Positions 57,830 through 64,000 of a DNA stretch of 64,000 bases are shown one piece after another. The stretch is from Ignavibacteriales bacterium (lineage in GTDB: Bacteria; Bacteroidota; Ignavibacteria; Ignavibacteriales; Melioribacteraceae). The notes below the pieces were generated by a model. It had not been told where the DNA came from and searched no databases. It saw only the letters and a list, made by a program, of their open reading frames with translations. How positions within the stretch are numbered: position 1 is the stretch's first letter; each line of letters starts with the position of its first letter. The stretch covers positions 434,001-498,000 of the forward strand of contig JAPLFG010000001.1 of the NCBI GenBank assembly GCA_026390795.1, written 5' to 3'. The position numbers were made by a program, and so were the translations under genes.

Positions 57830-58900
57830 TTATGCAGCTTCTCTTTCCTTTTTGTTATCTCTCCATTTGTATGGTTTGTATTTTTCACCGCTCTTTATTA
57901 TTCCCAAACTTATCTTGGCTATGTATCTGGCTACTGCATGCTTCGCATTATGTTCGGCAAATTTTTTCTCCTTCAGTAAATACTCATAATACTCTCTCAA
58001 CGGATTTTCCGTTGATGTTACTCTTACTGCTGCCGATTTATATACTCCTTTTAATCTTCTGGAATACCTTGGGATTCTTTTACCGTAACTTCTTCCTCCA
58101 CTCAGCTTATCATGTTTTACTAAGCCACAGTAAACTAGATAATGATTACTACTCCTAAATCTTTTTCCATCTATTACTATCGATAATATCGTTACGCTGC
58201 TTATCGGGCCAAGCCCTGGGATACTTTGTAAACTTCTTATCACCTTGTTCTTTTTACTTATCTTGGAAAACTCTTCCTCATACCTCTTTTTCTTTTCTTG
58301 GTATGATTCTATTTTCTCATCCAGCTGCTCTACAATAAACTTATTTACTCGACTCCCTTCAAGTTCCTCTTTTTTCTTCCACGACTTATTCTCTGCACGA
58401 TATAAGGCAGACTTCTGATTTAATAATCTTACTCCAGCTTTTACTTCATCATCATAATAACTTACTAACTTCCTCAACTCATACAACTCATTAGTGCTAT
58501 GATAAACTTCCTTCATCATTCCATTCTTGAGCAGCTTGCATAATTTACCAGCATCTATTCTATCTGTCTTTGGTCCATCACTTAACAACCTGTTTCTGTA
58601 TGGATCACAAATAAATATTTTCTCAACATAATCATAGAGCTCTACATACAACCATTGGCTCGTTGTTGTCTCTTCTATTGTCAGTATCTTGTTCCCCTTC
58701 AGGTTTGTCAGGTATATCTTCAGTTCTTTCAGATCTGATGGGACATCTATTGTCTTGGGCTCAATATCTGTTTTACCAATTCTGGCTATTGCCATATTTC
58801 TTTCCGACCAATCAAGTGCTATGTAGTGGTCGTAATTTTCAGTTGTTGTCAAAGAACTGTTGCTCTTCTTTTTATATCCACTTATTTTATTTGTAAACAT
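57830..58900 (-). CDS. IS110-family transposase (DEDD recombinase)
   Basis: 356 residues, full length. N-terminal RuvC-like domain: YIALDWSERNMAIARI (first Asp, about 27-42), TIEETTTSQW (Glu), TDRIDAGKLCKLL (Asp pair). A central coiled region is followed by the transposase_20 part SIPGLGPISSVTIL and YCGLVKHDKLSGGRSYGK, holding the Ser used with the DEDD site. A strong AAGGAG ribosome site precedes the ATG by 7 bases. It recombines the circular element into a target chosen by its guide RNA. The reading frame is intact. Confidence 0.93.
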   Translation of the reverse strand: MFTNKISGYKKKSNSSLTTTENYDHYIALDWSERNMAIARIGKTDIEPKTIDVPSDLKELKIYLTNLKGNKILTIEETTTSQWLYVELYDYVEKIFICDPYRNRLLSDGPKTDRIDAGKLCKLLKNGMMKEVYHSTNELYELRKLVSYYDDEVKAGVRLLNQKSALYRAENKSWKKKEELEGSRVNKFIVEQLDEKIESYQEKKKRYEEEFSKISKKNKVIRSLQSIPGLGPISSVTILSIVIDGKRFRSSNHYLVYCGLVKHDKLSGGRSYGKRIPRYSRRLKGVYKSAAVRVTSTENPLREYYEYLLKEKKFAEHNAKHAVARYIAKISLGIIKSGEKYKPYKWRDNKKEREAA

Positions 58901-59167
58901 TTTAGGTCTCCTTGCTTTGTTTGAGATGCCATAATTTATTCCGATCCTTTGGAATATGCACCTACTAAGTGAGTGAGACCTTCTTTTCTAATTTACCGCC
59001 GCTAACCGGCAGCCCAGAACAAGAATGCCGAATAGTTGCAACGACTTTTTATTTATAAAATTGTTTCTTAGAACAAACTACTTTATAAAGCAACTGAGTT
59101 TTGTAAATGCACCAAAATAATTATTCAAATGCCGCACTGAAAAACGCTGTCCGTGTTGAGCGGCGGG

Positions 59168-60049
59168 TTATAACGCATTTTTTAATTTATCAATCACAAA
59201 ATCATAATCCTCTAAAACATTTTTATTAAAACTCTCATACTCCTTTACTACTCTTTCCTTTTTTTCTGGTAACAAATAATTAATTACTTCATAAGTCTGT
59301 ATTAAATCAATCTGTGCTAGGTTAACAAGATTTGAAAACAAATAAATATTCTGTGGCATTGGTCGCCCTTTCAGATTGGAAATAAAGTTTTCGGTGACAA
59401 TACCCGATTCTGAATGAACAAATATGCTGGCAGATTTATAAATGCTTAGATAGATTCTACTTAGTTTAATACTGAGAATTAAATCATCTTGTGGAACTAA
59501 TTTGTCTCTTTTTTGACACATTGCAAATGCGTTTAATGGCGACCATTTGCGTTTTAACTTATCATTCTCCCAATCAAAATCTGGATCGATACTTTTTTCA
59601 TTAAAATAAGCTTGGAATGTTGCATATTCCATTTTATCTGCGAAAGCTCTTTCTACAACCGAAAACAATTCTGGGTCAATATTTTTAATAGCTTTCGCAT
59701 AACGGAATTCATTTCTCTTTATATCTTGAAGAAAAGCATTAAATCCTTCTTCTTTATCAGCGTGAATAAGGTAAGAGAAAACTATTAATTGTTCTAAACG
59801 AACGCGTAATAAGGCATAAGCTTCCAAAGGTTGAGCATGCGTTGTTAATAACCGAATTGATAAACTTGTGTTTAGTGCATGATACATCATCATTGATAAT
59901 AATTTTGATTCAATTGAACCCCAGTTTTCCTCAGATTGTCCACCGAGTCGATTTGACAAAACATAAGCTTGCTCAGAATAATTAAGATACTTTCTTAACT
60001 GCGGAATCTGATTAATAAGAGGACCATAATATTTTTGCTTAAACTTCAT
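59168..60049 (-). CDS. DUF5677-like helical protein
   Basis: 293 residues from the ATG at 60049 (a TTG at 60055 would add two). All-helical: AYALLRVRLEQLIVFSYLIHADKEEGF and an HSESG motif near residue 213 resemble DUF5677/AbiV-like HEPN-type proteins, but I am not certain. Such helical proteins occur among defence and mobile-element genes. The TAA stop is inside attC site 12 R'' (59168-59170). Confidence 0.5.
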   Translation of the reverse strand: MKFKQKYYGPLINQIPQLRKYLNYSEQAYVLSNRLGGQSEENWGSIESKLLSMMMYHALNTSLSIRLLTTHAQPLEAYALLRVRLEQLIVFSYLIHADKEEGFNAFLQDIKRNEFRYAKAIKNIDPELFSVVERAFADKMEYATFQAYFNEKSIDPDFDWENDKLKRKWSPLNAFAMCQKRDKLVPQDDLILSIKLSRIYLSIYKSASIFVHSESGIVTENFISNLKGRPMPQNIYLFSNLVNLAQIDLIQTYEVINYLLPEKKERVVKEYESFNKNVLEDYDFVIDKLKNAL

Positions 60050-60062
60050 TTTCAACTCTGCG

Positions 60063-60227
60063 TTATAACGGCGTTGCGTTTAAGCGGACGCCACAAGGTG
60101 TCCGCGTCACATACAACGACTCACTGATTATGTTATTTAGTTACTTTTTCTTTCCTCTTTTACTACAATGTTGAACTGCAAATGCCACGACCGGCTACAG
60201 CGTTCCGCTTGAGACGCGGGTTATATG
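60063..60227 (-). repeat. attC site 13
   Basis: 165 bp. R'' ATATAAC, R' GTTATAA in minus-strand reading. Same sub-family and identical length as sites 8 and 10, including TTTAAGCGGACGCCA and ACAGCGTTCCGCTTGAGACGC. Confidence 0.88.
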
Positions 60228-60232
60228 CGACT

Positions 60233-61042
60233 TCATTTTAGTCTTCCGTCTAAATAATCTTTTATTGTATCCTTAGCAACATTTTGCAGAATGTGGTCTT
60301 GAGTGTTAGCAATTATTTCAAGAAATGGAATGGCTTTTTCTTTAAATCTACTAATCATTACTCTCATTGCCCACGATCTAATATTTGTGGCTTCATTGGG
60401 TAATACTTTCAAAGGAATATCCCCATTTATGATTCCTTTTAAATACTCTATCGTGCATGTCGTGAAAGTGAGTTCGTCATATACTGCTTTTTCAGCTTCC
60501 TTTAACTCAACTCTATCATACCCTTCATTTGATGATTCAACTTGATAACCAACCAGAGAATATCTTATTTTTTTCCATTTACCTTTAGTATTAAATCTAT
60601 CCCACATACTAAAATATTCTCCAGGCGCAATAGTATAAACATAACCTAAAGAAGACAAATAACACCAATTGCAGGGCTTTGTCGGAGACCACTCATTTTT
60701 TTTATTGCGATATTCTTTTCGTATCCACCCGAGATGATTGATTTCTATTCGAAAGGTATCAGCAGAATTATTTATCAAATAAATAACGAATTTTAATTCA
60801 TTGATTCGATATAGTGGATCGAATACAATTTTAGCTCTTTTGAAATCAGCATAGAGATATATTTTATGTTCATAGATAGGTATGTATTTAGGCAAGCGAT
60901 TAATTGCATGAACACCATTATCTACATTGATTTCTGGTAAAGGTACAGTTACCCACGTACTATCAGTATCAAGAGAGTCTTTTACTTGAGCATTCATATT
61001 AAATAGATTGACGACTATAAATAACAAGATTAGTTTTGACAT
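60233..61042 (-). CDS. secreted protein, unknown
   Basis: 269 residues from the ATG at 61042; MSKLILLFIVVNLFNMNAQ is a good signal peptide. An in-frame ATG at 61078 lies within attC R' and is less likely. The middle is beta-rich (YLINNSADTFRIEINHLGWI), and the C-terminal 60 residues (SWAMRVMISRFKEKAIPFLE...) look like a HEAT-type helical repeat. No family recognised. Single-gene cassette, stop 5 bp from attC. Confidence 0.6.
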   Translation of the reverse strand: MSKLILLFIVVNLFNMNAQVKDSLDTDSTWVTVPLPEINVDNGVHAINRLPKYIPIYEHKIYLYADFKRAKIVFDPLYRINELKFVIYLINNSADTFRIEINHLGWIRKEYRNKKNEWSPTKPCNWCYLSSLGYVYTIAPGEYFSMWDRFNTKGKWKKIRYSLVGYQVESSNEGYDRVELKEAEKAVYDELTFTTCTIEYLKGIINGDIPLKVLPNEATNIRSWAMRVMISRFKEKAIPFLEIIANTQDHILQNVAKDTIKDYLDGRLK

Positions 61043-61076
61043 GGATATTTTTAAGAATAATTTCAAATATACTAGC

Positions 61077-61300
61077 ATATAACGGCGTTGCAACTAGCCG
61101 GCGCCACATAACAAGACTGCCGATTAATAAAACAATGCCAATAATTAAGCAGACGGTGCGTAACTTAAACCATACGCGCCGGCTGCAACATTTTAGTTTA
61201 TAAGTAAACTGCCAATAAACATTTTGACTTTTTGCACTTACCCCAATAACTTTTAAAATGCCACTCTGAAAACGGCGTCCGGCTGAGTTGCTGGTTATAT
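61077..61300 (-). repeat. attC site 14 (with extra apical hairpin)
   Basis: 224 bp. R'' ATATAAC, R' GTTATAT in minus-strand reading. Contains an additional hairpin at 61149-61186 (GCAGACGGTGCGTA ... TACGCGCCGGCTGC), comparable in place to that of site 7. Confidence 0.75.
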
Positions 61301-61304
61301 GGCA

Positions 61305-61922
61305 TCATTTACTTACTATCTTATACTTTGAGACAATGCTTTCATAATTAGAAAATGATTGATAAATCGGTTCAAAAGAATACGGATTATAGCAATCCTT
61401 AAAATCGATTGGTTTCCTATTCTTGTCTTGATAGTATTGATAATTATTAATCATTTTAAAGTTAGAATCGAAGTAGTAATCCTTGAATTCTCTCATGATC
61501 TCAGTGCATTCACTATTAAAATAATTAAGACAATACCTATAGAATATAGTTTTCCCATCTTTACCAAAATAGTATTCATTAGTAAGGAACCAATCACCAG
61601 ATTCACTAAAAGGCATTACATAAATGCAAATGGGATTCCTATTAAGGTCATAATATATCTGATAAGTTTCTTCAAGATATTCTGGTAACTCATCCTTTGG
61701 CTTGTATTCGAAAACTACTTTATTGGTATCTAATGCATAATATTTAACTCTTACCGAATCATGTGCGATTAAGGAATCGACATTAATAACCGATAGATAA
61801 ATACTTTTTGTTTGTTTTGATACAATATCAGTCACCATGGAATTTTCACTTTTCTGGTCCTTCTTTGTGGTACAACAATAAAGTAGTAGAACTAATAATG
61901 AGTATAAAAATATTCTTCTCAT
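61305..61922 (-). CDS. lipoprotein, unknown
   Basis: 205 residues. Signal peptide with lipobox LLLYCC (Cys16 or Cys17), then a polar, Tyr-rich beta protein with YYFDSNFKMINNYQYYQDKN, reminiscent of MORN/antitoxin-like repeats but not assignable. Single-gene cassette between sites 14 and 15. Confidence 0.6.
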   Translation of the reverse strand: MRRIFLYSLLVLLLYCCTTKKDQKSENSMVTDIVSKQTKSIYLSVINVDSLIAHDSVRVKYYALDTNKVVFEYKPKDELPEYLEETYQIYYDLNRNPICIYVMPFSESGDWFLTNEYYFGKDGKTIFYRYCLNYFNSECTEIMREFKDYYFDSNFKMINNYQYYQDKNRKPIDFKDCYNPYSFEPIYQSFSNYESIVSKYKIVSK

Positions 61923-61931
61923 ATTTATGCC

Positions 61932-62118
61932 ATATAACGACGTTGCGTTTAGCCCGCCGCCAATAACAACAATGACGACATTATCAACGCAACTATTTTT
62001 TATAAATCAGTTTTGTTTTGTAATCACACTTTTAAGAACAACTTACTTTGAAATACTAAACCCGAAAAACCACTACGACCGATTTGAAGAAGCGGTCGGG
62101 CTGAGACGCGGGTTAGGC
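61932..62118 (-). repeat. attC site 15
   Basis: 187 bp. R'' is the exact consensus GCCTAAC; R' is GTTATAT. Arms GTTTAGCCCGCCGCC and AAGCGGTCGGGCTGAGACGCGGG pair well. Confidence 0.85.
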
Positions 62119-62131
62119 ATTAATTATAATG

Positions 62132-62968
62132 TTACCGTACATCTGGGTCGATGCTTTTTAAGTACTGCTTTACATTATTATTATATTCATAGTTATTGTT
62201 TTCTAAAACGATCAAATATTCACTCATATATTTACCAAAATCAGTGTTTGGATTACGAAGGACATATCTTTTGTAAATCATAAGAATATTTGGATCTAAT
62301 TTATTTTGTTTTGTTCCGCTATTAAACAAAGGATGGTAATCCATTGGTATTAAGTAGAAATGCTCATACCGATTAATTGTTCTTTCAATTTGTACTTTTT
62401 GCGAAAAATCATTATGCATTAATAAAAATTTTTCCCATCTTAAAATTCTATCACCTAATTCGTCAAAAGTAATTCTCATACCGCCATCTTCATAGAAGTC
62501 CTCATTTTTATCTTCCTCGTCAATTATATTATAATATTCTACTAAAGTTGGAGAGATGTACTTCCCAATATTCTTTAATAAGTAATCAGTATTAATTACA
62601 AGATTAAAAGCATCACCTTCATTATCTGCAATTCTAAATCCATTTTTAAGAAAGAACGCATTAATCGAATCCATTGCATTTGGGGAATTCTGTGTCATAT
62701 GAAAAGAAGGGAACGTATATCTATACTTCTTGTAAAAATTATTAAAAATTGAATCTGCTTCTGATAAATTTTTTGCAGTTTTAATCTTGATAAAAATAGA
62801 ATCTCGGAATTGAATGTTTGGTTTTATTATCTCCAATAATTTCTCCTTTGTAGGCACAATAAAATTGTTAGAAATGCCATTTGTTGATTTGTTTTTTTTG
62901 AGTTCAGTATTATTTTGCTCAGAACAATTTAAAAAAATTAGAATAAATACAAGAATTATTAACCTCAT
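62132..62968 (-). CDS. lipoprotein, unknown
   Basis: 278 residues. Signal peptide with lipobox ILIFLNCSEQ (Cys15), then a mostly helical soluble domain with LSEADSIFNNFYKKYRYTFPSF and YEHFYLIPMDYHPLFN. No family recognised. Single-gene cassette; stop 13 bp from attC site 15. Confidence 0.6.
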   Translation of the reverse strand: MRLIILVFILIFLNCSEQNNTELKKNKSTNGISNNFIVPTKEKLLEIIKPNIQFRDSIFIKIKTAKNLSEADSIFNNFYKKYRYTFPSFHMTQNSPNAMDSINAFFLKNGFRIADNEGDAFNLVINTDYLLKNIGKYISPTLVEYYNIIDEEDKNEDFYEDGGMRITFDELGDRILRWEKFLLMHNDFSQKVQIERTINRYEHFYLIPMDYHPLFNSGTKQNKLDPNILMIYKRYVLRNPNTDFGKYMSEYLIVLENNNYEYNNNVKQYLKSIDPDVR

Positions 62969-62984
62969 AAATTATCCTCTAAAT

Positions 62985-63162
62985 GCCTAACAGCGTTGCA
63001 ACTAAAGCGCCGCCCATAACTACTATGACGCTTACGGCAACTACCTTTTTTGTTTTGAAATCAACTTCGTTTTATCAATCAACCTTGAATAACAAACTTA
63101 CTCTGAAAAGCTAAACCCAAAAATATTTTAAAGACGCGGTCGCTTTGAGTTGCGGGTTATAT
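62985..63162 (-). repeat. attC site 16
   Basis: 178 bp. R'' ATATAAC, consensus R' GTTAGGC in minus-strand reading. Arms ACTAAAGCGCCGCCC and GCGGTCGCTTTGAGTTGCGGG. Very similar to sites 2, 9 and 17. Confidence 0.88.
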
Positions 63163-63168
63163 GCGACA

Positions 63169-63765
63169 TTATTTATTCGTTAATTTCTCTTTTTCACGAA
63201 GCTTAATAAAGCTATAACTTAAATATGAGAACCATACAGACCAACCAATATGGAAAAACCTCTGCTTTACTCCCAGATACTCGCCCAATAAATTTGGGAA
63301 ATATGTTATAAAACCAAGCGACATTATAATAAAACTGATCACAGACATTTGTTTTAGCATGATTAAGTTGTTTTCTCTTTTCCATAAGAAAAAGCCTAAT
63401 AATGGAGAAAGGAATAAAAGTATTGATGGCATTCCCATAATTAGATGCATTCTCAAGGGGAATGGAAATATTGCAGCGCCACCTATGGAGAACGAATAAG
63501 AAAGTAAAACTAGAATTGGGATTATACTCATGTCATAAATTTTACATGTTTGATAAAGTCCTAGTATGAACAATACACTTAGTATGGCACATACAATTAA
63601 ACCCAATGAAAATAAATACTGAGTGTTAGTTCCTATTTCACCTAATTCACTTACCATTCTTGTCAAATGATTGTAGTCACCTAAAATATAACCACAAATA
63701 ATTGTTGTCATCCAAAATACAATTGGAATAATTATTCCAAGATATAATAATTGTTTTTTGTGCAT
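63169..63765 (-). CDS. DUF998 family membrane protein
   Basis: 198 residues, six membrane helices. GYILGDYNHLTRMVSELGEIGT near residue 26 is the DUF998 signature (a conserved SELG after the first helix). Function unknown. Single-gene cassette, stop 6 bp from attC site 16. Confidence 0.78.
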   Translation of the reverse strand: MHKKQLLYLGIIIPIVFWMTTIICGYILGDYNHLTRMVSELGEIGTNTQYLFSLGLIVCAILSVLFILGLYQTCKIYDMSIIPILVLLSYSFSIGGAAIFPFPLRMHLIMGMPSILLFLSPLLGFFLWKRENNLIMLKQMSVISFIIMSLGFITYFPNLLGEYLGVKQRFFHIGWSVWFSYLSYSFIKLREKEKLTNK

Positions 63766-63791
63766 TGTTTAATATTCACTTTACTATTAGC

Positions 63792-63981
63792 ATATAACGG
63801 CGTTGCAACTAAAGCGCCGCCCATAACTACAATGACACTTTTGCAACTACCATATTATTTTAAAATCAGTTCTGTACTGCAAATCAACTTTTAACAATAA
63901 TATTAATCTGAAAAGCTAAACCTTATAACTACATCAAACGAATGCGTCAAAGACGCGGTCGCTTTGAGTTGCGGGTTATGT
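63792..63981 (-). repeat. attC site 17
   Basis: 190 bp. R'' ACATAAC, R' GTTATAT in minus-strand reading. Arms AACTAAAGCGCCGCCC and GCGGTCGCTTTGAGTTGCGGG. The last 19 bases of the window would be the 3' end of a further cassette. Confidence 0.88.
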
Positions 63982-64000
63982 GCTAAAATATATAATTACC

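Larger units (their letters stand above)
57446..58997 (-). mobile_element. IS110-family insertion sequence, IS1111-type, inserted in attC
   Basis: About 1.55 kb. Subterminal inverted repeats TAGAAAAGAAAGTC (57449-57462) and GACCTTCTTTTCTA (58977-58990) match at 13 of 14 positions. They lie 3 bp and 7 bp inside the proposed ends, the spacing known for IS1111-type elements; this rule fixes the ends given here. One transposase gene, a short 5' end (97 bp) and a long non-coding 3' end (384 bp). No target duplication. It interrupts attC site 12 eight bases in from its R' core. Restoring the target gives a normal attC. Confidence 0.8.
57431..59173 (-). repeat. attC site 12, split by an IS110-family element
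   Basis: R' GTTATGC (57431-57437) and R'' TTATAAC (59167-59173) in minus-strand reading. Removing 57446-58997 leaves 191 bp and restores the plus-strand start GCATAACGGCGTTGTGCCGC, then TAACCGGCAGCCCAGAAC, which aligns with sites 5 and 9. Confidence 0.8.

Noticed and set aside
57512-58980. Element ends at the GGTCTCAC/GTGAGACC pair
   Set aside because: Only 8 bp, and using it leaves non-attC sequence on the left; the 14-bp TAGAAAAGAA repeats nearer the attC flanks restore the target.
61043-61093. Longer start for the secreted protein at 60233
   Set aside because: It would read through the attC core; the ATG at 61042 gives a clean signal peptide.
61927-62283. Plus-strand reading frame across attC site 15
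   Set aside because: It runs through an attC and antisense to the lipoprotein gene, with no recognisable protein features.
44381-63981. CRISPR array or REP/BIME repeats
   Set aside because: Repeats are 165-226 bp, palindromic end-to-end and separated by whole genes, not short direct repeats with uniform spacers; core sites fit attC far better.
1-64000. tRNA, rRNA or riboswitch genes
   Set aside because: No cloverleaf, rRNA block or known riboswitch core was seen in intergenic gaps; most gaps in the right third are attC sites.

Overview
The window looks like part of a low-GC chromosome from the Bacteroidota/Ignavibacteriota/Chlorobiota group. The grounds are gene content (alternative complex III next to an A2-type cytochrome oxidase, outer-membrane proteins, a DUF1343 muramidase), a Bacteroidota-style TTTG-N19-TAnnTTTG promoter and AT-rich codon use. 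An Ignavibacteria-like organism is my best guess; no rRNA or tRNA gene is present to confirm it.

Layout. 1-2.7 kb: a VWA protein and a MoxR-like AAA+ ATPase. 2.8-10.1 kb (minus strand): prmC, dtd, a phosphatase-superfamily gene, comEC, murB and an MFS transporter, tightly packed. 10.2-14.1 kb: a very large receiver/multi-PAS/GAF histidine kinase. 14.5-16.3 kb (plus): a small cytochrome c and a single-heme outer-membrane-like protein. 16.4-31.1 kb (minus): one long respiratory operon, actA, a 58-residue small ORF, actB, actC, an actDE fusion, actF, a cytochrome c, SCO, oxidase subunits I/III/IV/II, heme O synthase and a membrane-anchored cytochrome c. Together these encode quinol to cytochrome c to oxygen electron transfer plus oxidase assembly. 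31.4-39.2 kb (minus): polyprenyl synthase, tatC, glyA, two envelope proteins, gmhB, glgA. 39.3-43.6 kb (plus): hutI, ftcD, a cyclodeaminase and a NamZ-like muramidase.

43.8-64 kb is different. It is a gene-cassette array: unrelated genes, nearly all on the minus strand, each separated by an imperfectly palindromic repeat of about 165-190 bp. The repeats have integron attC-like ends (RYYYAAC ... GTTRRRY; several exact GCCTAAC/GTTAGGC pairs). I count 17 sites. Gene orientation places any integrase and attI beyond the right edge, so the window shows the distal end of a large sedentary chromosomal integron (or a CALIN, a cluster of attC sites lacking an integrase). Cargo includes an RsgA-like GTPase, a DUF4256 protein, a YkgJ-type cysteine-cluster protein, a PEP mutase-like enzyme, an acyl-ACP thioesterase, a NatAB-like ABC exporter, a plus-strand toxin-antitoxin pair, a methyltransferase, an FAD amine oxidase, and several lipoproteins and membrane proteins.

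The array carries secondary elements aimed at or living in attC sites. One is an IS110-family (IS1111-type) element inserted inside one attC; its long non-coding end holds two short segments, in adjacent stem-loops, that match the two sides of its own insertion site. This is what a target-specifying bridge/seekRNA would look like. Two other attC sites contain homologous palindrome-ended insertions of about 93 bp, and two more carry extra apical hairpins. No integrase gene is in the window, and all attC assignments come from reading the sequence by eye.
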